A DNA stretch of 64,000 nt from Lipingzhangella_A rawalii (lineage in GTDB: Bacteria; Actinomycetota; Actinomycetes; Streptosporangiales; Streptosporangiaceae): the NCBI RefSeq assembly GCF_031628175.1, contig NZ_JAVLVT010000008.1, positions 162,121 to 226,120 of the forward strand. The letters run 5' to 3'. The notes under the pieces are model-generated. The model was not told the DNA's origin, searched no databases, and saw only the letters and a list, made by a program, of their open reading frames with translations. Shown here piece after piece: positions 15,329 to 22,927 of the stretch (position 1 is its first letter; every line of letters starts with the position of its first letter). The position numbers and the translations under genes were made by a program.

Positions 15329-15802
15329 TCAGTTCCCGGGCTGGACCGGATACAGCGGAAGGACCCGGCCCAGATCCGTGTGGGCGCCACTCGCCGCCAC
15401 CTCCCGGGCCGCCACCGCGTGGTGCCAGTCCAGGTCCCCGCTGCACAACCGCAGCCACACCTGGGGTGTGGTCTCCACAACACTGGGTGGAGTGCCGCGT
15501 GTGTGTCGTGGCCCCTCCAGGCACTGCGCCGCTCCGAATGGGGGGACCCGCACTTCCAGGGTGGATCCGGGGGCGCGCCGACCCAGCTCCGCCAGCGACC
15601 CGCGCACCGCCGCCCGGAGTAGTCCCCGTTCGGGGGTGTGGCCGGAAGCCAGGGCGTCCACCGCGGTGCGCACAGCAGCACACACCAGCGCGGACTCAGA
15701 ATCGGGGCCAGCGTAGGCCGGCCGATGCAGCTCGGCGAGCTGCTGGTTCAGGACGGTGCGTAGCTGGGCACGGCGTGCCGCCGCGGAGTTCTGGCGAGCC
15801 AC
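15329..15802 (-). CDS. Sterol-carrier-family (SCP-like) protein
   Basis: This 157-residue protein resembles the bacterial SCP orthologue found beside purF in many actinobacteria. The N-terminal part is helical (QLRTVLNQQLAELHRPAY) and the C-terminal half has the SCP-like pattern (LEVRVPPFGAAQC, then VWLRLCSGDLDWHHAVAA). No substrate is established for the family. It ends 44 bases before purF starts and may be co-transcribed with it. Confidence 0.8.
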   Translation of the reverse strand: MARQNSAAARRAQLRTVLNQQLAELHRPAYAGPDSESALVCAAVRTAVDALASGHTPERGLLRAAVRGSLAELGRRAPGSTLEVRVPPFGAAQCLEGPRHTRGTPPSVVETTPQVWLRLCSGDLDWHHAVAAREVAASGAHTDLGRVLPLYPVQPGN

Positions 15803-16144
15803 ACGCTCGAGCCTAGCGGCTGTCCCGCGCGAGGGTCTCGTCTCCGACCGTCTGCGCCCCCCGTCCCGGGCCTGCCCGCTCCGAGGCCAAATGTGATCTC
15901 CGTCGCGTTTGTGCAGCTACTGCGGCCACATGGAGACGGGAGTGTGACCTCCGTGGGGGTGCCCAGACCCCGCTCGCGATCACTAGGATGAGTGCGCCCG
16001 CCCAAGACCCGAGTTGACCGAACGGAAGGGGAGTGGGGTGTCCGAGCACCGCGTGGTGCAACGCGGGGATGACCGTTTTCCCTGCTCCAGGCCCGTAGTA
16101 TCCCCAGCGACCGGATTTTCCCAATCGCACCTCGGGAGACGGAT
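15803..16144. other. Divergent promoter region
   Basis: This gap separates the minus-strand SCP-like/pur genes from the plus-strand DUF47 gene. A TAGTAT box at 16096-16101 could be the -10 for the DUF47 gene, giving a leader of about 40 bases. A small hairpin (GCACC-GCGT-GGTGC) lies near 16043. No PHO-box-like repeat was found here and no gene is seen. Confidence 0.45.
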
Positions 16145-16762
16145 GTGCGTCTGCGCCTGACTCCGCGCGATGACAGCTATTACGACATGTTCGCGGACTC
16201 CGCGAACAATCTGGTGACGGCTGCTCGCCTGTTGGTCGAGCTGATCAGCGACGGCGCTGACCGAGCGGCGATCACCGAGAAAATTCGTGCCTGTGAGCAT
16301 ACTGGCGACGAACGTACGCACGCGATCATGCGGCGCCTCAACGAGAGCACCTCCCCACCGCTCCACCGCGAGGACATCTACCAGCTGGCGTCGCGCCTGG
16401 ACGATGTCATGGACGCGATGGAGGCCGCTGCCGACCTCATCGGGCTGTACCAGCTGGAGGAACTGCCCAAGGGCATCATTGACCAGGTGGAGGTGCTGGA
16501 ACGCGCGGCGGAGGTCACGGCACAGGCCATGCCACGGCTGCGCTCGTTGAAGGATCTCACCAACTACTGGATCGAGATCAACCAGCTGGAGAACCAGGCG
16601 GACCAGATCTACCGCAAGCTCCTGGCGCACCTGTTCGGCGGTTCCTACGACGCCCTGACCGTGCTCAAGCTCAAGGACGTGATCGAGGAGCTGGAAGCGG
16701 CCGCGGACGCGTTCGAACACGTGGCGAACACGGTCGAGGGTATCGCTGTGAAACGGTCCTGA
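16145..16762 (+). CDS. DUF47 / PhoU-like phosphate transport accessory protein
   Basis: This 205-residue helical protein is of the PhoU-like DUF47 family: FADSANNLVTAARLLVELIS, ACEHTGDERTHAIMRRL (metal-site E/D-rich), DIYQLASRLDDVMDAMEAAA and a C-terminal KDVIEELEAAADAFEHVAN. GTG start with GGGAGACGG upstream. Such proteins normally sit next to a low-affinity Pit transporter and control it; no pit gene follows. Here it is convergent with pstB, so it may serve general phosphate control. Family call firm, partner unknown. Confidence 0.93.
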   Translation: MRLRLTPRDDSYYDMFADSANNLVTAARLLVELISDGADRAAITEKIRACEHTGDERTHAIMRRLNESTSPPLHREDIYQLASRLDDVMDAMEAAADLIGLYQLEELPKGIIDQVEVLERAAEVTAQAMPRLRSLKDLTNYWIEINQLENQADQIYRKLLAHLFGGSYDALTVLKLKDVIEELEAAADAFEHVANTVEGIAVKRS

Positions 16763-16780
16763 CCGTGTCTGGCACGCCCG

Positions 16781-16798
16781 CCGTCCGGAGCCGGACGG
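16781..16798. terminator. Bidirectional terminator hairpin between DUF47 and pstB
   Basis: CCGTCCGG and CCGGACGG form an 8-bp stem around a 2-base spacer, in the gap between the convergent DUF47 and pstB stops. A stop signal for either direction is plausible. Confidence 0.45.
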
Positions 16799-16872
16799 GA
16801 TCTATTTCCGGGAGATGGAGCAAGCGGCCGGGAGCGCAGGCCGGGGGTCGCGCCGACTGACCCTCGCCTGGT

Positions 16873-17652
16873 CTAGCCGAACCGGCCGGTGATGTAGTCC
16901 TCGGTCTCCTTGCGGTCCGGGCGGGTGAAGATCTTGTTCGTGTCGCCCATCTCCACCAGGTGTCCCGGTTTCCCGGTTCCGGCGACGTTGAAGAACGCCG
17001 TGACGTCACTGACCCGCGCCGCCTGCTGCATGTTGTGGGTGACCATGCAGATCGTGTAGCTCTCCCGAAGCTTTGCGATCAGGTCCTCGATTGCGAGTGT
17101 CGAGATGGGGTCCAGAGCCGAGCACGGTTCGTCCATCAGTAGTACGTCCGGCTCCACGGCGATCGCACGCGCGATACACAGGCGCTGCTGCTGTCCGCCG
17201 GACAGTCCCGCTCCGGGGCGGTCCAGCCGGTCCTTGACCTCCTCCCAGAGGTTGGCTCCATGCAGGGAGCGCTCCACCAGCTCGTCGGCCACGGCCTTGG
17301 ACATCCGCTGGTTGTTGAGCTTGGCTCCAGCGATCACGTTGTCGTAGATCGACATGGTGGGAAACGGGTTGGGCCGCTGGAACACCATTCCGATCTTCCG
17401 GCGTACCGCTACCGGGTCCACGTCGGGGCCGTAGATGTCCTCGTCATCCAGCAGAACCGTGCCGCTGACCCGCGCACCCGGAACGACCTCGTGCATCCGG
17501 TTGAGGGTGCGCAGGAACGTGGACTTGCCACACCCCGAGGAGCCGATGAAGGCCGTGACCGAACGCGGCTCGATGGTCATCGAGACGTTCTCCACAGCCA
17601 GGAAGTCTCCGTAGTAGACGTTCAGGCCGGATACGTCAATACGCTTCGCCAC
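16873..17652 (-). CDS. pstB: Phosphate ABC transporter ATP-binding protein
   Basis: This 259-residue ATPase powers high-affinity phosphate import. Walker A GSSGCGKS lies at about residues 37-44, the Q-loop in MVFQRPNPFPTMSIYDN, the signature LSGGQQQRLCIARA, Walker B VLLMDEPCSALDP and the switch His in MVTHNMQQAARV. The GTG at 17652 was preferred to a TTG at 17664, which would add four residues; neither has a strong ribosome site. It is the last gene of pstC-pstA-pstB. Confidence 0.97.
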   Translation of the reverse strand: MAKRIDVSGLNVYYGDFLAVENVSMTIEPRSVTAFIGSSGCGKSTFLRTLNRMHEVVPGARVSGTVLLDDEDIYGPDVDPVAVRRKIGMVFQRPNPFPTMSIYDNVIAGAKLNNQRMSKAVADELVERSLHGANLWEEVKDRLDRPGAGLSGGQQQRLCIARAIAVEPDVLLMDEPCSALDPISTLAIEDLIAKLRESYTICMVTHNMQQAARVSDVTAFFNVAGTGKPGHLVEMGDTNKIFTRPDRKETEDYITGRFG

Positions 17653-17697
17653 TGTGCGTCCCAACTGTCGTCGAAGTGGGCCAGGGAACGGGGCCGC

Positions 17698-18780
17698 TCA
17701 TCGTGCCTGCTTCGGTGCGAAGAGTCGCCCGACGAGTCGGGCGGCCAAGAACAGCAGCATCACGACGAGAATCAGGGTCAGCGCCGCTGCCCACGCGCGT
17801 TCGTAGTTGATGGCGTCACCCATCCGAACCTGGGAGTAGATGAAGACGGGCAGGGTCATCATCTGGCCGTCGAAAAGGTTCCAGTTGATCCGCACAGCCG
17901 AGGATCCAGCGGTGAGGATCAGGGGCGCCGTCTCCCCGATCACGCGGGCCAGGGCCAGCATGATCCCGGTCGTGATTCCCGAGGCCGCGGTTGGCAGTAC
18001 GACCTTGAGAATGGTCAGCCACTTGGGGACCCCCAGCGCGTAGGCGGCCTCCCGGAGCTCGTGCGGCACCAGCCGCAGCATCTCCTCGCAGGAACGCACC
18101 ACCACGGGGATCATGAGGACGGACAGGGCCACCGCACCCGCAGCGCCGCTGCCCTGCCCGGGACCGAACAGGGTCATCCACAGTGCGACCACGAACAGCC
18201 CGGCCACGATCGAGGGAATGCCGGTCATGACGTCGACGAAGAACACGATGGCCTTCGCGAGCCGGCTGTTTCCTCCGTACTCGACCAGGTAGATCGCGGT
18301 CAGCAACCCGATCGGGACCGAGATCACCGCAGCCATTCCGGTGACCATCAGGGTGCCCACGATGGCGTGGTACACCCCACCGGCGTCCATCGTGGGGGTG
18401 ACCCCGTTCATGGACACGGTCAGGAAGTCCAGACTCATCCGCTGCACACCGTTGGTGACCACGGTCCACAGCACCGACACCAGCGGCACCATCGCCAGGC
18501 CGAAGCAGGTGTAGACAACCGCGGTGACGAAGCGGTCCTTGGCTTTGCGGCCGCCCTCGACCCGCGCGCTGGCAACCGTGATCGTCGTCGTATAGACGAG
18601 CAGCACCGTCACCGCGAGCAGCGGCAGCGAGAAGCGCCCCAGGGCCAGCAACAGCGCACCGACCAGGACCACACTGCCCGCGAGTAGGACGGGAGCGATG
18701 TGCGGCGGCAGGGTTCCCTGGGCCAGCTCGGCCGGACGGGAGCGCGTTGCGGCCGGACCGGGGGTCGTGGTGGCGGACAT
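17698..18780 (-). CDS. pstA: Phosphate ABC transporter permease PstA
   Basis: This 360-residue membrane protein starts with a Ser/Thr/Pro-rich tail, then two extra N-terminal helices (about 30-75) before the usual six. The permease signature is EEMLRLVPHELREAAYALGV, the contact loop for PstB; ARVIGETAPLILTAG is a second PstA hallmark. Its ATG shares one base with the stop of pstC (TGATG), so the two permeases are translationally coupled. It pairs with PstC to form the membrane channel. Confidence 0.97.
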   Translation of the reverse strand: MSATTTPGPAATRSRPAELAQGTLPPHIAPVLLAGSVVLVGALLLALGRFSLPLLAVTVLLVYTTTITVASARVEGGRKAKDRFVTAVVYTCFGLAMVPLVSVLWTVVTNGVQRMSLDFLTVSMNGVTPTMDAGGVYHAIVGTLMVTGMAAVISVPIGLLTAIYLVEYGGNSRLAKAIVFFVDVMTGIPSIVAGLFVVALWMTLFGPGQGSGAAGAVALSVLMIPVVVRSCEEMLRLVPHELREAAYALGVPKWLTILKVVLPTAASGITTGIMLALARVIGETAPLILTAGSSAVRINWNLFDGQMMTLPVFIYSQVRMGDAINYERAWAAALTLILVVMLLFLAARLVGRLFAPKQAR

Positions 18781-19745
18781 CAGCGGAACTCCTTGCGGCG
18801 TGCGATGACCAGCCGGGCCACCACGTTGACGACCAGGGTGATGGCGAACAGCATCAGTCCCGCGGCGATCAACGCGGAAACCCCGTAGCCCGTGGCTTCC
18901 GGGTACTGGAGTGCGATGTGCGCGGCGATCGTCTGGTTGCCGCTCTGGAGGAGGAACCAGGAGATCACCAGCGAGGGCGAGAGGACCATTGCCACGGCCA
19001 TCGTCTCGCCCAGGGCACGGCCGAGACCGAGCATCACCCCACCGATGATGCCGGGCCGGCCGTAGGGCAGAACCGCGATGCGGATCATCTCCCACCGGGT
19101 CGCCCCAAGGGCCAGGGCGGCCTCCCGGTGGTCGCGGGGAACCTGGTGCAGAACGTCCCGGGAAATCGCCGTGATGATCGGCAGGATCATCACGGCCAGG
19201 ACGATTCCCACGCTGAGCATGGTGCGTCCCGTGGTGGACACCGGCCCCGCGAACAAGGGAATCCAGCCCAGCGCCCGCTCCATGGCGTCAAAGGGGCCGC
19301 GCAGCTGCACCACGAGCCAGCCGATGCCCCACAGTCCATAGACCACGCTCGGGATGGCCGCGAGTAGGTCGACCAGGTAGCCCAGCAGCGAGGCGAGTCG
19401 CCGCGGCGCGTAGTAGACGATGAACAGTGCGATTCCGATGGCCACCGGGGTGGCGATCACCAGGGCGATTCCCGCGGCGAGCACGGTACCGAAGGCGAGC
19501 GCGGCGATCCCGAACGCCGGCTCCTCACGGGTGTTGGCATCCCACTCGGAGGTGGTGAAGAAGTTCGCCACGTTCGCGCTGAGGGAGTCCGAGGACTGGA
19601 TGATCAGGAACGCGGCGACCCCAGCCAGGATCGCGAGGATAAGAATCCCGGAACCGCGGGCGGTATTGGCGAAGACGACATCGCCGACCCGGCGCTTGCC
19701 CCGGGGAATCCGCCGGGGCGCGGCGGATGGGTCCGTAACGGTCAT
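18780..19745 (-). CDS. pstC: Phosphate ABC transporter permease PstC
   Basis: This 321-residue permease has six to seven helices and the loop RDVLHQVPRDHREAALALGA, the counterpart of the EAA motif, followed by LGRALGETMAVAMVLS, typical of PstC. It opens the operon: the ATG at 19745 has a PHO box about 85-105 bases upstream. No pstS gene for the phosphate-binding lipoprotein precedes it; the next gene upstream is mshD, which is unusual for a pst operon. Confidence 0.97.
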   Translation of the reverse strand: MTVTDPSAAPRRIPRGKRRVGDVVFANTARGSGILILAILAGVAAFLIIQSSDSLSANVANFFTTSEWDANTREEPAFGIAALAFGTVLAAGIALVIATPVAIGIALFIVYYAPRRLASLLGYLVDLLAAIPSVVYGLWGIGWLVVQLRGPFDAMERALGWIPLFAGPVSTTGRTMLSVGIVLAVMILPIITAISRDVLHQVPRDHREAALALGATRWEMIRIAVLPYGRPGIIGGVMLGLGRALGETMAVAMVLSPSLVISWFLLQSGNQTIAAHIALQYPEATGYGVSALIAAGLMLFAITLVVNVVARLVIARRKEFR

Positions 19746-19828
19746 GCACGACTCCGGTCGAAGTGGTCAGCGATTGCCGTCCCGTGTCACATGCGAAGGT
19801 ATGGACCACAGGTGACCAATTCCCCCGG

Positions 19829-19850
19829 ATAAGATGAACGTGAAGTGAAC
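19829..19850 (-). promoter_or_regulatory. PHO box (PhoP site) of the pst operon
   Basis: On the minus strand two 11-base direct repeats lie end to end: GTTCACTTCAC and GTTCATCTTAT. This matches the actinobacterial PhoP box, built of 11-base units starting GTTCA. It lies about 85-105 bases before the pstC start, as expected for activation on phosphate shortage. Confidence 0.75.
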
Positions 19851-19879
19851 GGGTGACGTGTGCTGCCTCACCACGTCCC

Positions 19880-19916
19880 CGTCAGCGCCGGTCAGCGCCG
19901 GTCAGCGCCGGTCAGC
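19880..19916. repeat. 10-base tandem repeat (GTCAGCGCCG) at the end of mshD
   Basis: Three full copies plus a partial copy of GTCAGCGCCG run into the mshD stop region. The unit is not a multiple of three, so slippage there would alter the C-terminus or the stop codon used. Small and probably neutral. Confidence 0.8.
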
Positions 19917-20913
19917 TCGCCGCGGGGGCCGGCTGGTACATGACGTCGGCGTCCCAGAGGGTGAACCCGAGCCCGCCATAGAGATCGACGGCCGGTCGGT
20001 TGTCCTCGTCCACGAACAGCAGGACCCAGGGCAGGCCCCGATCCCGCAGGTAACGCAGCCCGGTCACGGTGAGAACCCGCCCCAGGCCCGTGCCCTGCCA
20101 GGCCGGGTCCACTCCGACCACGTACACCTCACCCACGGGCTCGCCCGGGGTCAGCCCGGCCCCGTCGGCGTGGATCTTGGTCCAGTGGAAACCCGCGATG
20201 TCCCCGCTCACCCGATCCTCGGCGAGGAAGAAGCCGTTCGGGTCGAACCATTCCTCGGCTTCCCGCTGTCGCAGGTCAGACAGGTGCAAGCCACCCTGCT
20301 CCGGGTGGTCCGCGAAGGCCCGGCTGTTCGTCGCCAGCCAGGACTGCTCGTCGGCCCCGGGGACGAAGGTGCGGATGTGCAGCCGCTCGGCGAGTTCGGA
20401 GGAGAGCTTCACCTCCGGCAGCGGCAGTGGCTCCCCGTTGTGGAGCCGCATCCGCATCCGCAGCAGCCCGCGTACCCGCTCCAGCCCGAAGGCACGGGCG
20501 AGCGCCTGGGCCGCCGGAAGCTGCCCGTGCGCCCAGATCCGCGGCCGCGGGTGCCCGCTGCGCGTGGACTCCTCCAGGAGGGCGCGCACGAGCTGGCCGC
20601 CCCGGCCCGCACCGCGCAGCTCCGGATGGACCACCAGCTCTGCCGCCGCCTCCTGCGGGCCGGTGACCTCGAGGAAGGCAACACCGGCAAGGCCCGCGGC
20701 ACCCTGGTCCGGCTCGTCGGCGCGCAACAGTAGGAAACGTGCTTCGGTGGGGGGCTCGGTGTCGGTGTCGCCGGTTTGCTCCGGGCGGGCGCGCAGCAAG
20801 GTCTGCTCGGAGAACGAGGCCACCCGGTCCTGACGCTCGGCCTCGTCAGCGAGAGTCCGGATAGCCGCAGCATCCTGGGCGGGCAGCTCGGCTGCCGCGT
20901 ACGTTTCGATCAT
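19912..20913 (-). CDS. mshD: Mycothiol synthase (cysteinyl-GlcN-Ins acetyltransferase)
   Basis: This 333-residue protein has two GNAT folds. The N-terminal one is degenerate; the C-terminal one carries the acetyl-CoA loop VDPAWQGTGLGRVLTVTGLR. Family hallmarks include the WFDPNGFFLAED stretch and GFHWTKIH. It acetylates Cys-GlcN-Ins in the last step of mycothiol synthesis, the main low-mass thiol of actinobacteria. The ATG at 20913 was chosen because a CATCAT box stands 7 bases before it; the ATG at 20922 would add three residues. It transcribes toward pstC. Confidence 0.93.
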   Translation of the reverse strand: MIETYAAAELPAQDAAAIRTLADEAERQDRVASFSEQTLLRARPEQTGDTDTEPPTEARFLLLRADEPDQGAAGLAGVAFLEVTGPQEAAAELVVHPELRGAGRGGQLVRALLEESTRSGHPRPRIWAHGQLPAAQALARAFGLERVRGLLRMRMRLHNGEPLPLPEVKLSSELAERLHIRTFVPGADEQSWLATNSRAFADHPEQGGLHLSDLRQREAEEWFDPNGFFLAEDRVSGDIAGFHWTKIHADGAGLTPGEPVGEVYVVGVDPAWQGTGLGRVLTVTGLRYLRDRGLPWVLLFVDEDNRPAVDLYGGLGFTLWDADVMYQPAPAAS

Positions 20914-20981
20914 GCATCCCATGATGCCCGAGGCCGCGGGTCGCTGCGGGGCCCGTCGACCCGCGGTACCGGAGGTGAGCC

Positions 20982-22292
20982 TCAGGGGCGTCGGCGTTTG
21001 CCCCGGTAGGACTGTGCCACCCGTACCCGCCGCACGGGCGCCACCGGTGCGGCCAGGAGAAGCAGCAGCAGCAGGAACAGCAGCAGGATGCTGGGGGCGA
21101 TGGCTCCAACGGCCCCCGGGTCGCTGGCGACGGGGCTGGCGGGATTCTCGTCGTCACCGTCGGCTGCCTCGTCCTCGCCGGGGCTCACGAAGGGCAGCTC
21201 GGCAAGGTCATCCCCGTTCTCCAGGCCCTCGAGCCCCTCCAGGTCATCGAGTCCACCCGGGGGTGGCGCGGTGTCCGGAAGGTCCGGAAGGTCCGGGGGG
21301 TCGGTGGGTAGTCCCTCCGGTGGCCCGGCTCCCCGGTCCGGGAGGGAGGTGTCTGGTGGCGCGCCGGGAAGTCCGTCCCGCGGTGCACCTCCAGAGCCGG
21401 GGCCGGCCTCGCCACCGGAGCCCGATCCCGCGGAGGCGCTATCCTCGTCGTCTTCGTCGCTTCGCGGTGGCCCCGACGGTGCACCGTCACTGCCGTCTCC
21501 CGAGTCCGGATCCGAGGTCACGCCACCCGAGGGTGGGTTCGGAGACTCCGGTGGGGCGGGCGTGGCCGTGACACTACCGGTCGGTTCGGGGGTGGGGTCG
21601 GGTGTCTCGGTGGGCGTGGGATCCGGAGTTTCCGTGGGCGTGGGGTCGGGTGTCTCGGTGGGCGTGGGATCCGGAGTTTCCGTGGGCGTGGGGTCGGGTG
21701 TCTCGGTGGGCGTGGGATCCGGAGTTTCCGTGGGCGTGGGGTCGGGTGTCTCCGTGGGTGTGGGATCCGGAGTTTCGGTAGGGGTCGGATCGGGTTCTGG
21801 CTCGACCGGGACCGTTACGGCGGCGCTGACCTCACCGTTGTCTGCCTCCGGCGGTTCCGCGTCGTCCTGGGTGGGGGCATCCTCGTCCACCCGGTAGGTG
21901 ATCGTGACCAGGAGGTCCAGGTCGGTGGGCTCATCGGGGGCGGTGCCCCGTACGGTTCCCGAGGTCTGACTGCCGGCAGGAACTGCGGAGTCCTCTGTCG
22001 CCACGCGCCATGCGTCGGCACACTCGGGGGTGCAGTCGACCCTGTGGCCGGTCACCACCAGGTCCGGGCCGTCCTCCGGCGCATCCAGCTCCAGGTCCAG
22101 CTCGACATCAGCGCCGACCGTCACCGGATCCGGCGCAGTCAGCTCCAGGGTCGGCTTCGTTTCGTCCACGGGGTCGGCCCATGCGGGCACCGCCGGTGCC
22201 ACCAGGGCCACTCCGGAGACCAGCACACCGGCACACAGGCCCACGGCAGGGCTCCCGCCCCGCCCACCGCGATCGCTCCTGGGGCTACGCAT
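20982..22292 (-). CDS. Surface protein with Pro-Thr repeats and C-terminal anchor
   Basis: This 436-residue product has an N-terminal signal peptide (ending ...AVPAWA), a beta-rich domain of about 120 residues (DPVTVGADVELDLELDAPED; Cys pair in DCTPECADAW), then about 13 copies of PTPTETPD. A disordered Gly/Ser/Asp/Pro tract follows, then one hydrophobic helix (SILLLFLLLLLLLAAPVAPV) and a basic tail (YRGKRRRP). This layout fits a membrane-anchored protein that spans the wall on a Pro/Thr stalk. GGGAG precedes the ATG. Ligand and function unknown. Confidence 0.8.
   Translation of the reverse strand: MRSPRSDRGGRGGSPAVGLCAGVLVSGVALVAPAVPAWADPVDETKPTLELTAPDPVTVGADVELDLELDAPEDGPDLVVTGHRVDCTPECADAWRVATEDSAVPAGSQTSGTVRGTAPDEPTDLDLLVTITYRVDEDAPTQDDAEPPEADNGEVSAAVTVPVEPEPDPTPTETPDPTPTETPDPTPTETPDPTPTETPDPTPTETPDPTPTETPDPTPTETPDPTPTETPDPTPEPTGSVTATPAPPESPNPPSGGVTSDPDSGDGSDGAPSGPPRSDEDDEDSASAGSGSGGEAGPGSGGAPRDGLPGAPPDTSLPDRGAGPPEGLPTDPPDLPDLPDTAPPPGGLDDLEGLEGLENGDDLAELPFVSPGEDEAADGDDENPASPVASDPGAVGAIAPSILLLFLLLLLLLAAPVAPVRRVRVAQSYRGKRRRP
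21590..21800. repeat. Tandem repeat (36-base period) coding for the Pro-Thr stalk
   Basis: Near-identical 36-base units, each of two 18-base halves (GTGGGATCCGGAGTTTCC and GTGGGGTCGGGTGTCTCG types), repeat about six times on the plus strand and encode PTPTETPD units on the minus strand. Alternate halves are conserved as a pair, so the array grew by duplication of the double unit. It keeps the reading frame. Confidence 0.85.
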
Positions 22293-22539
22293 GAGTAGTT
22301 ACTCCCTCAGTGGACAGCCTCCAGCATCGTAATCGGATCAGGCCGGACCTGACGACCCCCATCGGCCTTTTCTTGCCCCATGCACCGGAGGCCACCCCCA
22401 GACGCCGCAGCAGATCCACCGAGTCCGCCACATCCCGCGCCCCAGCCGAGAACACGTACTCGGTGCCTGCCACCGGCAAAGCCACATATCGATGCTCGTC
22501 ATCCACCAATACCCAGGCCCGCCAGGCCAGTCCGTCCAC
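22285..22539 (-). CDS. Possible small hypothetical protein
   Basis: An open frame from a GTG at 22539 encodes about 84 residues beginning VDGLAWRAWVLVDDEHRYVA. Third positions are mostly G/C, as in coding DNA here, and the protein reads like a folded domain (VALPVAGTEYVF; GARDVADSVDLLRRLG). The stop overlaps the start of the surface protein gene. No family is recognised. It may be real, a fragment, or chance. Confidence 0.35.
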   Translation of the reverse strand: MDGLAWRAWVLVDDEHRYVALPVAGTEYVFSAGARDVADSVDLLRRLGVASGAWGKKRPMGVVRSGLIRLRCWRLSTEGVTTHA

Positions 22540-22633
22540 CCCTGCACGCTCCGGACGCCACCTCGGCCAGCTCACCGTGCCTCGCAGCGAGTGGGCTGCC
22601 TTCCTGAACGCCGTGCGTACCCGGGAGCTCTAG
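22540..22633 (+). pseudogene. DUF397-like C-terminal remnant
   Basis: The plus strand reads RHLGQLTVPRSEWAAFLNAV, then a short tail RTREL and a stop. This resembles the end of DUF397 proteins (pattern ...LTFxxxEWxAFLxxV...). The N-terminal half of the domain (the Cys-Val-Glu-Val part) is missing upstream and no start fits. It is probably the tail of a lost regulator-linked gene; the minus-strand frame overlaps it. Confidence 0.4.
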
Positions 22634-22927
22634 CCGCACGCTGCCTGGCCCACCCGCGCCACACGGGCGCTGGCGCGTTCCAGGCCCCATGCCCCCGGCT
22701 GCCCACCCGGGGACAGTCAGAGCAGGCGGCTGTCGAATCCGGCGTCCACCAGGCGCCGATAGGCAGCCCAGACATCCTCGGGGACCTTCTGCGCGACCGC
22801 GAAGCCGAGCGCCGGATAACTCGACGACCCGCGGGAGGTCACAGCCGGCGAACCCGAGGCAGCCTGCGGTCACAGCCAACCCTTGGCACCGATCACCCGA
22901 CCCGGCGAACCTTTCGGGGGCACAGCA
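22634..22927. other. Scarred gene-poor stretch upstream of the glnR stop
   Basis: The only item found is a 41-codon minus-strand frame at 22717-22842, listed separately. The rest shows no start signals or recognisable domain. Together with the DUF397 remnant next to it, this looks like decayed coding DNA. Confidence 0.4.
22717..22842 (-). CDS. Possible 41-residue peptide or gene fragment
   Basis: A GTG at 22842 opens a short frame that includes ALGFAVAQKVPEDVWAAYRR and ends DAGFDSRLL. The composition and helix pattern look like the C-terminus of a real protein. There is no clear ribosome site and the frame is closed just upstream by a TGA, so it may be the tail of a decayed gene. Confidence 0.3.
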   Translation of the reverse strand: MTSRGSSSYPALGFAVAQKVPEDVWAAYRRLVDAGFDSRLL

